64,000 nucleotides of DNA from Thuidium tamariscinum (taxonomy: Eukaryota > Streptophyta > Bryopsida > Hypnales > Thuidiaceae): the NCBI GenBank assembly GCA_947034885.2, contig OX344749.2, positions 9,501,501 through 9,565,500 on the forward strand. The letters are read 5' to 3'. Position 1 is the first letter of the stretch. Each line of letters starts with the position of its first letter. A model generated the notes under the pieces. That model had not been told where the DNA came from. It saw only the letters and a list, made by a program, of their open reading frames with translations, and did not search any database. Below are positions 1 to 12,339 of the stretch, piece by piece. The position numbers were made by a program, and so were the translations under genes.

Positions 1-2794
1 GACTATTTGAGCCTCTTTTTGTGTTTTTTGTGTTTTTAAGTATTAGTAAAGCGTATTTGAAAATTTGAAATGTGTGCTATATTGATTTGTCCTACCTTAT
101 GAGAGCACGTGACACTAATTTAGCAATGTTTGTACTATTTTGAATAAGTACGTGTTGAAAGATTATTATAATGTAGTTAGTGTATTCGTACATAGTCGCA
201 CACTAAAGAAGTTAGCTTTTGAGTTGTGGCACAAAGAGGATTTTTTTTCTTATTAGGTGTTCAGATAGGAAGTATGGGTGAATGGAGTCATTGAATTCTA
301 TAAAGGTAGAATAGGAAATTTCTAAACAAAGAAATGAAACCACATTCTCTTAATGGTAAACTTTCTTTAGATAAAAGCACCTAATATGTTTACTTTTATT
401 AGTCCTACTTCTTGAAAAATCAAATGACCAAAAAAATTTGATGAGATTATTAGTGAATTCAAGAACAAACAAAACCAAGTAATTATGTATTTTTTCAACA
501 TTGTATAAGAGGGTGAAAAAAATACTTGTCCTATTTTTTCTCCCATTGGTTTTAGATGGGTCTTTTTTGGCTTAAACTTTTGTAGTCTCCATTAAATGTT
601 CATAAAACTTAAAATAAAGGTACATGTGATAGTTGTAAACATTGAGTAATTTTTTTACTTTTTGAAAGATAGGTTTATTATTTTTAAACAATTCAAAATG
701 TGAATTTGAAGGTCAAAATTAGGAAGGGAGGTCTTGGCTTCTAAAGTTATAATCCAACAAAGAGATTTTTCAATATAGTAAAGTATCTACATTCTACATG
801 TGCTCAAAGTGCACTACCTTTGCACAAAATGGAAAATGGCAATAATTGGCACTTTTGAGTTAGCATAGTAAGGAACATAATTTATTCTCTTTCAAAGATC
901 TATACAATTGATTGAGATGAAGTTCCTTCAAGTTAGAAAAAATAACTACATTTTAGATTAGTTTAGAGAATTCTTTGACTATTTAAAAAAAAAATCTAAA
1001 ATCAATTTTCGTGGGCATTTTCTATTCCTTCTCGTTTTGTGCATAACTTTTAGAGATGTGAATTTTTACAAAGATATCTTATATTTTTAAATTTAAAAAT
1101 AAGTAAAATATTAGTAGAGAGAATTATACTTGTCTCTTTTTGTCTCAAACAATATTATTTTAATAAACGCTATGACTTTTGATAACTTATTCCTATTCTC
1201 AATCTAAAGGACCATTGTCTCTTTGGAAGACAAATGGGATTTTGGACAAGAACCTACTAACTCATTTTTTGCCCTAATATTTTAAATTCTTTTAGAAAAT
1301 AGAAAAATTGATTCACTTTGTAGAAATATAATTTATTTTTTCAATTAGAGACTACAAACAAAAGTTATGCCTAAATAAGCTCAAAACAAGGAAAAGGGGC
1401 AACCGGAAAAAAATTTCATTTGCCGATTTGTTCAGCGAAAGTTATGCACAATCTTGTTTTTTGGGTAATTTGATCATCTTTTTGAAAAAACAAATTGTTG
1501 AATTCATTTCTGAATGCAATTTTCACAGTTTAAAAAAAAATTCACTTGGTTTATTTTGTTTGCTAGAACAATCTCACCATTGGGATTAGAGCATTGTAAT
1601 TCCATCTTAAAGATATTGATTATTTAACTTTTCCTTCAATCATGTATCTACTTCTACATAACCATTTTTTAAAGAATAAAAAAAAATTAAATTTTTTTGT
1701 ATTTTTTTCCCTAGACTCTCAACTCAATTTTCCACCACAAATATTTAAAGCTCAAAACTTTGTAGTGCAAAATATTAAAGTTAAGAAAATTCAAAGTCAA
1801 ATAATTCTATCCCAAAATGTATTGAAAAACTTGGTTTATTTTACTTTAAGCAAAGATATCTTGCAATCTATGTGGTCAAAAATTTTGAAATTTTTTCCTC
1901 ACATTCTCATACTAGTAAGGTATAAGATCCTACGATTAGATACGGAAAAAATAGTTTTCAAAATTTTTAACTACTTGCTATAGGAAGTGGCAATTTTAAG
2001 TGTTTTTTTGCCAAAAACAAAGCCATAGTCCTTTAGGAGTTAAATAATTAAAATAAAATAAAATTTTAAATGAAAATTTGATGGGGCATACAAGCTAACT
2101 TTGACTAGTAAGATTATATGAGAATCAATTTGGGCTAATATTTTTTACTATAATTGTCTCTTATAATTATATAATGTAGAAAAAAAAACTTCTATGACTT
2201 GAAATTTTCTCCAATATAGTTGCTTCTAAAAAGCTATAGTAGTTTTGAGTCTTAGAATTGTTTATTCAAAGTCATACTATGTTAGAGAACAAAAAAATGG
2301 TGTCTCTAATAGGTTCTTCTCTTCCCACATGCAATTCTTTGGTAGTTGTTAAGTAAATCTTACAAACTCTCAATTCTTCAATTCCTATTCACCAATGATT
2401 TCATTTAGTAATTGATTCAAAACCTTGTACAAACCTTGTAAACCATTAAGGGGTCAAACCAATCACATTGCTTGGAAAACAAACAAGTGTTAGTCCTATA
2501 AGGATGAGTTGGTCTCTATAGGAATCATCATACTTGAGATATTGTAAATCATCTACTTTTAATAACTTCAAAAGTATTCATTAGAGACCAAACTACTATT
2601 CATGACCTCCTTCTTTTTGCACAAAATTCCACAAATAAGCAACTATACTTCTACCTTAAATATGCAAAAATTCTTTGTCATCCATTGTACACTTAGTGTC
2701 CACAACATCATTATAGGATTAAGTACTAAGTTCTCAATACATTTAGATTTAATTCATCCATTTCATGAGATCGTCCATTTCATGAGATCATCCA
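1..2794. other. AT-rich intergenic DNA
   Basis: No reading frame with recognisable protein features was found. The stretch is made of A/T runs and old repeat fragments; the clearest is the dispersed repeat at 1540-2045, annotated separately. The one ORF above 100 codons here (1642-1983 +) is low-complexity Phe/Lys/Leu-rich sequence inside that repeat and looks like chance. Confidence 0.6.
1540..2045 (+). repeat. dispersed repeat, copy 1
   Basis: This block shares ordered phrases with 7590-7885: the 'attgggatta' segment, the 'cacattctcatac' segment, the 'atcctacgattaga' segment and the end with 'gtgttttt'. The last third also resembles both arms of the inverted pair 6157-6365/7250-7474 and the piece at 53660-53820. 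It is a diverged member of a family present at least five times here. I could not assign the family to a superfamily. Confidence 0.5.
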
Positions 2795-3028
2795 TTAGAT
2801 GAAATTTGAGGGCATTGGGAGATTGCGGGTTCCCGGACTGCAAAAATAGGAATCCTACGTGGTCGAGATACTACCACGTAATTGAAATTTTTTTGGGGTA
2901 TTTTTTTCATATTTCAAGACCTCCAATTTTTTTTTGGGTTAATGCCGGCTTGACAGCGGCTAGCAACACCGTAAACCATTTCAGGAACCAACCCAAAATG
3001 GCCCTCCAGTCCTTCAAATGTCATCTAA
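2795..3028. mobile_element. MITE with TTAGATGA...ATTTGA ends, copy 1
   Basis: The left end TTAGATGAAATTTGAGG is matched in inverted orientation by the right end (reverse complement TTAGATGACATTTGAAGG). The same ends and the same subterminal order recur at 20643-20974, so this is a family of short non-autonomous inverted-repeat elements. No coding sequence lies inside. The target duplication is not clear. Confidence 0.55.
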
Positions 3029-3093
3029 CAAGTTGGACATTGGGAAGTAAGCCCTCCTACTCCCTCAATACCGTTGCAATACTTCTTCAATAA

Positions 3094-3679
3094 TTACGCA
3101 GTATAATACAAAAAGTATATTATTGCAAAACAAAAGCAACACGCAACGCATCTGTTACAATTAAAACACAATGTTTTTGTTAAAACACTATTAGGGGGGT
3201 CACGGCACTTCCGAGGGCCTCCATTTTCTCTGAGAATAGACACGTATCGTGCGGGGGCCGAACGAGCACGAAAGGCAGCTTGGGAATTCACGGAGAAATT
3301 CAAGTGCTGTTTCTTCTCCTCTGGAGGTGAAGAAACGGCACTTGCGCCCAATTTTCTTCAAGAAATTCTTATCTGTCGCCTCTGAATTTCACTCCACGAC
3401 AGTTTTCATGCCCGGCTGCAAAGCTCATTAGGTGAAAGTAACAAATATTGTGCAGATCCAAGTAACTCATTCTCTAGGAAACGGTTCTCATGCCAGACTC
3501 ATCCAAAAAGGGGTGTCACGGCTCCTCCACTATACGGCAATTTTCATTGGCTCCCGGAAAATCTCACCTACTTCGGTTTCCCTAAAAAATTCAGTTTCTC
3601 TGAGGAGCCGTGACACCCCCTATTGTTGCAATACTAATTGTATATCTCAACAATATACTTTCAATACCGTACTGCGTAA
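3094..3679. mobile_element. foldback element with long inverted arms
   Basis: The left arm starts TTACGCAGTA and the right arm ends TACTGCGTAA. Further inward both arms carry 'aaagtatatt' and then a TATTAGGGGG-GTCACGGC block (3190-3207, and inverted near 3608-3625). An inner perfect stem GGTGTCACGGCTCCTC (about 3511-3530) pairs with 3602-3620. The interior is GC-richer than the flanks. No transposase is present, so it is non-autonomous. Confidence 0.5.
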
Positions 3680-3689
3680 ACACTAAAAG

Positions 3690-4140
3690 AATTCTACCGT
3701 GTTTCAACGGAGGTTTACTTTCCTCATGGAAAATTGGGCCACTCACTGCAGTAAGTTCAGTCCTTCACCATCCAGTCGGGGTGGCGGCTCTCCCTCTTCG
3801 CTTCAAACTAGGCTTCACCTGCTCGCAATTTCCACGCATAATCATGAGGATGCCCCCAGAAGGAGCTCGCTTGCGGATTGGTGGGGACCCGGGCCTTCCT
3901 GAAATTCGGGGCTTTTCAACAAAGTGGGTTGCAGAGAGCTTCTGAGGGTCCAGTCTCGGCCGCACCCAAAGGCGAGGCAGGACCGACCCGGCGCAGCCAT
4001 TAAGTTACCCGGTAAGTGAGGGAAGTCAGTCCACGCAGCTTTGAACGTGAGTAACTTATGCGGCAGCAACCGGTACTGTACCGGCCCACTTACCGGCCGT
4101 CTATTAGGTCTAATACAGGTACAGTAGGCCGTCTCTTAAG
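3690..4140. other. GC-richer island, unassigned
   Basis: Base composition is clearly richer in G and C than the flanks. Both strands are open for 65-110 codons, which GC-rich DNA alone can produce. On the + strand a stretch ends at a good donor-like site (4012, GTAAGTGAGG), so a decayed exon is possible. I recognise no domain in any frame. Confidence 0.25.
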
Positions 4141-4547
4141 CTTAGGTTTTGGAACTATGTAGTTGATGGATTCTAATTCCGTTCACAGGCCCATCAGGAA
4201 CTTCAAGGCATGGGAATATGATGGTGCCATGATGGTGCATTGAAATGCAATCAAGTAAATTTGATGCCAACCCCCATACCAAGTGAGTATGGAGAAAATA
4301 GCACCTCTATTGTCAAAATGCAGTCTTTGGTGTCAAAATAGCACCAAAATAGCTTGGCCCAACTTTTTTGATGCCAGCATTTCACTAACTTGAAATAGTC
4401 AGTATTGATTTTAGTCTAATTGATAATTAAGCTGAGCGTTGGTGTAATAAAGCATGTTGAAGATCTGATAGGGATAAATTCTTTGTAGTTTTCTAATCTT
4501 ATGGGGAATTTTTGATAAATTGGTGATATTCACTATGCCATTTTTTA

Positions 4548-4756
4548 GATTGTGCAGTCTGAACCAAAAGCTAACATCTAGGATTAATATAGATTTTTAG
4601 ACATCTATGACACACGTAGATTTCCAAAATCTATGACATGTGTAGACTTCAAACCACAGGGTTTGAAACATCTTGGACAAGTGTAGATTTCAGACATCTA
4701 TGACGCACATAGATATCAAAAATCTATGACATGTCTAGATTTCGGACTGCACGATC
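4548..4756. mobile_element. small inverted-repeat element with internal palindromes
   Basis: The left end GATTGTGCAGTCTGAA is matched by the reverse complement of the right end, GATCGTGCAGTCCGAA. Between them lie four ~20-bp near-palindromes of the type ATCTATGACA..GTAGAT, at roughly 4600-4740. The two-level symmetry suggests a MITE able to fold on itself. It is not coding. Confidence 0.5.
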
Positions 4757-4859
4757 CAACATGTAAAAACTACCAAATTAATGACATTTCGCTGTTTTAA
4801 CGAAATTCGCCATTCTTCCAAAAAGAGATTTCAGTAATTTGATCAGTACCGTGGTTGCG

Positions 4860-5400
4860 GCTGGGTGGTACTCAGCTCGACTCTTCATTCACTCCAGCTT
4901 GGTCACTATTTGATCCTCACTACGAGCATGATCTGGTTGTTGAGCAACGTCAGTATGTACGACGCGGTCGGGTCGACGGAAGGCTTTTGCATGAAACTGT
5001 TCGTACGTACAAAAGTGGGGATTGAAAGGTTTAGGATACGTTCAAAAACTGTGAGTTCTTTCGAAAATCAATTGTCCCCAGGAGGACCGACTTCACGTTG
5101 AAAATAAAAGGTTGAAGTTAGTCTTCCTTCAAAAAAGAGTCGCACAAATGTAGCAGTTCATTTGAACTATCTTCAACGAATTTTTTCTTTGGATGATAGC
5201 AGTTCACCCGAACTTCAACGATTCATTCACTGGAATTGCTCGATGGGTCGAAGTTCTTCTGACTTCGACCTGCAGGTCAATCTGCAGGTGCAAGGTAGCG
5301 AGACCCTGACTTCGACAATGAAATTCGGGCGGCCTCCGGCCAGGAGTCGGTCAATGAAGAAAAGCGGATTGATGTGGAACTATTGTAACTGGTTTGAATA
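4860..5400 (+). other. exon-like GC-richer segment, unassigned
   Basis: Two overlapping + strand frames are open here. The frame not starting at ATG reads an acidic/basic, non-repetitive peptide over about 4855-5030 that ends at a TGA near 5030. A further frame is open at 5162-5401. The composition differs from the AT-rich surroundings. I recognise no family; a truncated gene or a captured fragment is possible. Confidence 0.25.
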
Positions 5401-6156
5401 AAAAAACTCATTTGCACTACCAATGTACAATCGGGTACAACAATGCAATTGGCATTTTTTTGGTCTTGCATGATTAACTCTTGAAGGATGGACGGGAGGC
5501 CGTGAAAATCATGCATTTTGATATTGCGTGACATCATGGATTTGTTTTGAATAAGCTAAATATATTCTTTGGAATTAAAATATTGTAGAAGATCTCCCCT
5601 TTTCCACCTTCGATACCAAGGGTGAATAGTTACACTTTTGTCTTGCAAAAAAAGATTCTTAGTCATCTATTGGACGCTAAATGTCCAATGCAATGTTTAA
5701 GGGTTAACATTCAATTCTTATCCTATCCTAATGAAGCATACCAAACAATTTTAGTTTGAAAACAAACAAAACTCTATTTCAAGTGCATTGTTTCATATAA
5801 CCTCTTAATGGTTATTTGATGAAGATAAACCTTCCTGTGATATACAAAAGAAGTGGTTTGGCTTATTGCTATAATTAGAATAAAAAGTTCAAATTTTTTT
5901 TCTAGACAAAGATAGATGTGAAAATTGAATGAACCAATTGAAATTTTATTTTTTGAACAAAGTATCAATTTATTATGAATTTTGAAGCGTGATACTCTAT
6001 TGGCCCTAAAGAGTCTCTAGACTGCTCCAAATTAACAAAAATTGTTTCATGACATTGGCCATGACATTAAAGAATAAAAAAATAGCTTTTATGACAAGTT
6101 TACACTAAAAAGGTGTAAATGTCCTATGACAATCATTAGATTTTTGCAAAGATAGA
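5401..6156. other. AT-rich intergenic DNA
   Basis: I see no gene, RNA or clear repeat boundary in this interval. Confidence 0.5.
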
Positions 6157-7474
6157 AAAAGGATTTTTGCCCATTCAAATGTTAATATCTTCCAATCTAC
6201 ATGATGGAAATTTCAGAAATTTTTTCCACATCTTTTCAAACCACCTTACTACAAGATCCTACGATTATATGAGTGTAAAATATGTTTTTTTTCCTGAAAT
6301 TTTACACTTGTATTAAAAATCGCAGCCTTGGAGTGTTTTTGGTGAAAACATAGTCAAAATCATAAGCAAGTTACTTTACTTTGTGGTTGGCATGTCATAG
6401 GCAAGTTTCCCTTGGTCTAGATTTTCAATTTTTTCTTTTTCAATTTAATTTTTTTCCCAAAAATCTTAGATTGTATCAAAAAATTAAAAAATAATTTCAA
6501 TAAATATTTATAAAACATTTATTAACTAATTTGAAAAATTAATATTATGTGACATGGTAGTCACTCCACCACATCAAATTGCTAATATAGCAACATTCAC
6601 AATGTTCATAGCATTTGCAAATTCACAACCTTAAAATTGTTGAGAATTTACTGATTCAAAGCTTACACATATCTATAAATCTAGATAACCAATTTCAAAT
6701 TTTTGTTTCTTACAAAAGAGATTTTTTAATGTGTCTGGACTACCTAAATAAGGAAAAAAATGTATCATACAATAATTTTTTAATACATGACCAAAAGTTT
6801 TGAAAATTGTTGGGCCTTAAAGGAAAAACTTATCCACATGTTGTTTGAATATTTCAAAGAAAAAAATTCATTCATGATGAGCTAGACAAAATCACCATAT
6901 TGCTACAAAATATAATTTGGTCCTTCAAGGATTAATATTCATGGTTCTTTATAATAATTGATTGAAGCATACATCGGAGATAATTTTTTAAGTTTGATTG
7001 CACAAATATGTAAGAATTATCCATATGCATGTCTTTCCTTAAACAAGAATCTCTAAAAAGGTCTTAAAACTCTCAAATTTTGGAGTTGGTTAATTAATAA
7101 TACCTAAATTTTATAAAATAGATATTTCTATATCTTAATTTAAAGGGTTGAGATTTCTTCTTTTTGAAACATGTATGTATCCACAAGAGAATATTAACTA
7201 TCTACAAGACTAGAATCATTTCTAACTTTTCGTAAGTAAGCTTTAACCTTTAAAGGATTTTGACTATGTTTTCACCAAAAACGCTCCAAAACTACAATTT
7301 CTAATACAAGTGTAAAATTTCGAAAAGAAAACATTCTTTGACACATGTAACCATAGGATCTTGTAGTAAAGTGGTTTGAAAAGATGTGAAATTTTTTTTA
7401 GAAATTTCCATTGTGTAGATTGCAAGATATTAACATTTGAATTAGCAAAAATCTTTCCATAATTTGGATTTGTG
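6157..7474. mobile_element. ~1.3-kb element with ~200-bp inverted arms
   Basis: The left arm (6157-6365) and right arm (7250-7474) are inverted copies that can be aligned throughout. Shared landmarks include 'attcaaatgttaatatctt', 'cttttcaaaccac', 'ctacaagatccta', 'attttacacttgtatta' and 'gtttttggtgaaaacatag'. The ~0.9-kb interior is AT-rich with no supported ORF. Long arms and no transposase fit a non-autonomous or foldback DNA transposon, or two inverted copies of the dispersed family seen at 1540, 7590 and 53660. Confidence 0.55.
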
Positions 7475-7589
7475 ATGTGAAAGTTATGGAGTATCTTTTG
7501 TCATGTGCAAGTAGAGCATCTTTTAAGAAAATAACATGTAGGATTTGTTTTTGAGCCTCATTTTGAACTCTATTTACACAATTTTTTCA

Positions 7590-7885
7590 AAATAAATTTT
7601 TTTGTGTGGTTAATCATGATTATTGGAACAATTTAACAATTGGGATTAATGTGCTCTAATTCCAACTTACACCTATTAACATTTTTGTTCTTACAATCTC
7701 TGATATCAAAGTTTCTGAATTTTTTTTCACACATTCTCATACTACCCTATTGCAAAATCCTACTACTAGATATGCAAAAGAAATGTCATTTCTAATTTTT
7801 TTTTTTGCTCTTTACACTAGAAATGGTAATTTTGAGTGTTTTTCACCCTCAATAAAGGTCTTGGGACAATCAGCAGGAGTTATGA
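7590..7885 (+). repeat. dispersed repeat, copy 2
   Basis: This is a shorter copy of the 1540-2045 repeat in the same orientation. It keeps the 'caattgggatta', 'cacacattctcatac', 'atcctactactaga' and 'gagtgtttt' landmarks but lacks the central part. Confidence 0.45.
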
Positions 7886-7899
7886 AGTCACCAGGACAT

Positions 7900-8265
7900 C
7901 TCTAATAGCAGTAGAAAGCGCGCCTGTAGTTCGAAGTCTGTGTCCACTCAACTCTGAATGCGAAGTACTTGACCTCAGTCAACCAAGGCAGCAAGAATGA
8001 AGAATTGAAACCAGATGCAGATTGATTTGAGGCAGCAAAAGTGAGTGTCTGGAATCTCAGAAATTGAACAGGAAGTTTGGAATTCGAGAGTGACGATCTC
8101 CGATGCTGTTGCAATGCACTGCCGGGGTGTCAACGTACACAGTGTCAATGCCGGAGAACGACACGGTGCGCTTCAGATGGCTAATTGGAGGAGACCGGCT
8201 GGTCCTCAAGGACGACGCACGCCCAGATTCCTGCCCCATGTTTAGAGAATTCTCAAAAAACATCA
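7900..8265. other. GC-richer segment open on both strands
   Basis: The + strand (8103-8363) and - strand (8057-8263 and 7902-8114) are both open, so strand cannot be settled. It lies about 700 bp beyond the 3' end of the B3 gene on the - strand, so a further B3-gene exon was considered. No B3 motif is visible in the - strand frames. I cannot name it. Confidence 0.25.
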
Positions 8266-8972
8266 GTTGTGTGTGTCAACAATTGGCGTTCATAACATTC
8301 TCTCCTCTCCACACCGAAGTACACTCAAACCTCTCACAGAGCCCATGTATATTACAATCATGATGAATTCAAAGGTTTTGCAATGTCAAGCTGTTGCGAA
8401 ACCTCGTGAAAAGTAGGTGCACGAAAGAAAATGCAGTCACACTTGATTGTGCCACAATGTACACCCTTTTCTTTTTTTCTTTTTTTAAATGTACACCGTT
8501 TCTTCATTTCAAAATATAAACCCAAGACTGCCATTCTTCTCTAGCTTATCCATTTGTTGAATATCTTACACAGCAAACACAACTATCCTAGATTCAATAT
8601 CTGAAAGAAAGAGGAGATATGCATTGAGGTGCAATGCTTTTTCTGGGTGTACTTACCGTAGATTAGCTTCTTTGTTTTCATTGTCGTTACATTTGTCAAT
8701 TGATAACCTCAATGGAGACCGTTTTAAGATGAATAGAGGCACATTCTTTTTCATAACATGGCTGGGTTTACTTTAGCATTATGATGCATTTCTTTCTTCT
8801 TTTCTAAATTTTATTCTTTCTTGACTCTTAGTTGAAGATGGTTGACCAAGATCCAACCATCCTTCAAAGAGGTTATATCTGAGAATGTGAAAGCAAAGAT
8901 TCATTCTGAGAGATAACATCCGTTGCCACTCTTGTGGCTCAGCATGTTATTTCTCATAATGAGGCTCTACTT
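8266..8972. other. intergenic DNA downstream of the B3 gene
   Basis: No coding or repeat structure is supported. The part nearest 8972 may be 3' untranslated sequence of the B3 gene. Confidence 0.4.
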
Positions 8973-10406
8973 TCACATTATCAAGTTCGTAAACTTTACA
9001 ATGAAGATCCATAATTCCAATTCTGGGCGTAACTGGATTCTAATTCTTCTAATCAGGAAGTGACATCCAGAAGGAGTGCAGTTATTGATGATCGAAAGGA
9101 TGTATGACTGGATGCTCACCACGGGAAAGCGAGGATGGAACTTGCTGATGGGCGGAAGCGTCGTCGTGTTGGAGGCCTGTATGGCGCCAGTATGGTCCCC
9201 GAGTGCCAAAAGCTGTTCCATGGGTCCACACAGAGCCTCGACGGAGGTGATCGCTGGGCAAGAGGCGCTCCTCGAGGAGGAGCCTGGGTAGACGAACACT
9301 TCAAACTCAGACAGAGCGCGCAGGTGAAACACCACGGAATCCCCGTCGCGCAGTCCATTGAACGCCGCGAACTTCTGCCACCCACACGACATCTGCACCG
9401 CGGACGGAACTGCCGCTGACACGCTGAGGCGCACCACCCACGGCGCTCGCGGCTGCACCGACGTCCCGCAGCGCAGAATCACGAACTCCTCCAACTTGTC
9501 GCCGTGCTTCTCCACGAACCATGACGGGATTTCCTGCCATTGCTCACAATTAAATCTCTAAACTCGATCTTTAGGGGGGACAGGTCATTTACCTTGAATT
9601 GTATTCATTGTGGTGGCCTAGCTTCAAAGTTATGTAAACGCTGTGAGGTTTTCTTCTTCGATTCTTCGATCACTAGGGGAAAAAATGGAGAGCTCAATAG
9701 AAAAATGAAGCAGCTAGCTGGAACCATGAAATTAATTGCTATTTTCCGATTACCAAATATTAGATGCTCAAGCGTTTTCTTCTTTACTAACGAGGACAGT
9801 AGAGGGAGCAGAAGTGTGCAATTTCAACTGAAAATTGTCTATTCAACAGAAACTCCTGGACAAGTCACCTATGATCTGCCAGAGTACTCCGTAAAGCGTG
9901 GTGCACAGCCTTCGCACCTAAATTTACGAAACCACGAATTTGGGTTCTCTCGAAAGTTCGAGAAAATGGGGACTTGTACATGAAGACGACATAAGAGCGC
10001 AAAACAACAATACTTCCTCTCCATTGTTGTTAGTCACGATCTTCCAGGTACGTCATCCTACTCCCATCTACTAATCCAATGCAATATTTTAACCCCGTAA
10101 TTCTGCAACAGGAATGATGAGGGTGCAGCGCACAAAACTAAAATTCAGAGCGTTATGGTGGAGAGCTTTTGAGAAAATCTAACACAGACAGCGGTGTCAT
10201 ACCAGGGAGCACCGACTATTGGGAACCCCGTTGGGCACATTCAACGGTGTCAACGTCTTCTCAAAACGAATGGTGCCCTGCAGCTCTGGATTCATGTGCA
10301 CTTCGTCTCCGGCCATGGACATGGACGCGGCTCCCATATGTGGCGCTGCCATTGATGGAGCACCAGTGGAGGTGCGAGAGGAGAGGAGAGCGTTGGAATT
10401 GGCCAT
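8973..10406 (-). CDS. B3 DNA-binding domain protein
   Basis: This is a predicted plant-specific transcription factor of the B3 superfamily, which binds DNA in the nucleus. Exon 1 (10406-10203) starts at ATG and gives 68 codons: a Ser/Ala/Met-rich N-terminus, then the first B3 strand (FEKTLTPLNV, about residues 48-57). It ends at a GTATGA donor. Exon 2 starts at 9542 after a GAG acceptor, phase 0, with QEIPSWFVEKHGDKL (residues 71-85). It continues with the conserved GWQKFAAFNGL (122-132), GDSVVFHL (135-142) and EVFVY (149-153), so the B3 fold is complete across the intron. The frame runs to a stop at 8973, giving about 257 aa. A GTGAGC donor at 9119-9114 may instead end exon 2 and lead to an unseen third exon. 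The 660-bp intron lacks a supported gene. The subfamily (REM-like or other) cannot be settled from one domain. Confidence 0.7.
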
Positions 10407-10440
10407 CGATTACCAAGAGCTACTTTACTGAATGAAGCGG

Positions 10441-12335
10441 AATGCAGGGCTAATACTGTCTTGATCTGAATGGCAATGCAACTAAGAAAATATATATCTG
10501 CTGATTGAGGAGTCTAATCAGACCCGTGACATGTGGGACTCATCTAGCTTCATGCCGCCAATTGCTTTTACTGCACCGTACTTGCACGCAGATATGATCA
10601 TGAGGATTTGGAGGTTGTGCGAGTTGTGAAATGAAGCAATTGCAATCATCTCGGCAACTATGAGTGAGTTGAGCAGTCTAGCTAGACTGTTTCTGATTCT
10701 AGGCTTCAGATGTGAAAGCTTAGGCCTCTGAAAGTTGATGGAAATAAGTTATATTGCAATTGCGGCGATCTGGGCCGAATTTGTCTTTAAAAGCTGCAAA
10801 AATGCTGGTGTTCTGCGGTGACCTGTTCTGGTGAGGAGCCTTGGCGAGAAACTGGCTGTTGTCCCGAGAGAGAGGCAGATTTTTGTAGGATCCTCATGAT
10901 TTTTGTAACATACTCTCATGCATTTCATTTTGATTTAATAAACTCTCAGCAATTGGAATCCATGAATACAGGATTTTTTTTTAAATGAACAAAAATAGGT
11001 AGTGTTTAAAATTTTTTAGATAGATAGATAAGGATTTTCTTGAATAGATATGATAGGAAAAACTCTCTAAATTTGGAGGATTTATAGTAAGTTTCTTAAA
11101 AAACTTTATAAATATTTAATGTTTTTTATTCTTTTTTTAAATTGATGGCCAATTGGAAATGGTTTTGGGGGTTTTACAAAACTCACAATGAAGAGTGGCA
11201 AATTTTTCTCCAATACATTTTTTTTTGAAGATGGCTAAACCATGATAATGGTGTTCAAAATCAAACCAATGACCTATTTTCAACAAATTATTTTCTATAA
11301 GTGAACACCAATTTTTAGAAGTAGCCAATGGGACATGAAGAGTTTTTTGAAGCAATCAATGGAATGAAAATTAAAGCATTCTATACTTTGAATTAAAGGT
11401 AGTCTAATAGAAAAGAAGAATATACATAGTTTTCTGTTTAATGAAAGGAATAGTAGGGATGGAAAAAAATATTATTCTATACACTTTTTTACTTTACACT
11501 ATACAAAAATTGAATTTGGAGATTTTTTAAAGTTTTGTTCTTAGCAATTTTAGATATAAGGTTCAATTTAGAGTGATAGGTACAAGAATCTCATAGTTCA
11601 ATAAGGCACTAATTAAAGACACAAATCCAATAACACAAAGATTTTTTTAAATGTTGAATAGAACACTAGTTATTTTTTTGAAAAAAAAGATAAAAATATA
11701 TTAAACTATATTAAATCCAGTGAGTTGTGAAAAATGAGCCTCAAAGTACTCGTTGCCAAATTTGTTAGAGAAGTCATAATTCCATTAACAAGACATTGAA
11801 AATGGGAGAAATAGATGTCCTTGTGAGTACCCCCTCATCATGAAACCTTGCTATCTAGGAGTGAGAAGACCCTTAGACGTTGACTAGTAGTTCCACAAGT
11901 TGTGTACCCCATCATGTTGCATCAATAAAGAAGGCTTTGCATTGGTGTAGCTCACTTGTCTATTTGTAAATGATTAGGATCTATTGCCAAGTTCAATGAC
12001 TGAAAGGAGATCATAACAAGTTCTTGACAAGATATTGGATGTGATATATTACAATAGTAGTCTTGACATCCTTGAAGTGACATGGTAGGGCTATATATGT
12101 GGATGTATTTGTGGTAATGTCACACACCTAGCCACGTGTTATTCTTCATTTACATGGCATGTAGTCGATGGGTTTAATAGAGGTCTTGTAATGAAGAATG
12201 GAGAAAGAATAAAGCACACAAATCATCTTTTACACAATAGAAATTAATCAGAGGAACTTATAGACTGAAGGAAATAAAAAGGCCTTGATATTGTAAGCCT
12301 ATTTACAAAGTTAAAACTTCCTATATGCAAAGCAA
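10441..12335. other. upstream region of the B3 gene, then AT-rich DNA
   Basis: The part from 10441 to about 10930 has the mixed composition expected of the 5' leader and promoter of the divergent - strand B3 gene. From there to 12335 it is AT-rich with no supported gene. The last few hundred bases may carry the unreadable N-terminal part of the transposase relic at 12340. Confidence 0.35.
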
Positions 12336-12339
12336 ATAT

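Noticed and set aside
9540-9983. 147-codon + strand frame opposite the B3 gene.
   Set aside because: It coincides with the intron of the B3 gene, and no domain was recognised. A real antisense exon cannot be fully excluded.
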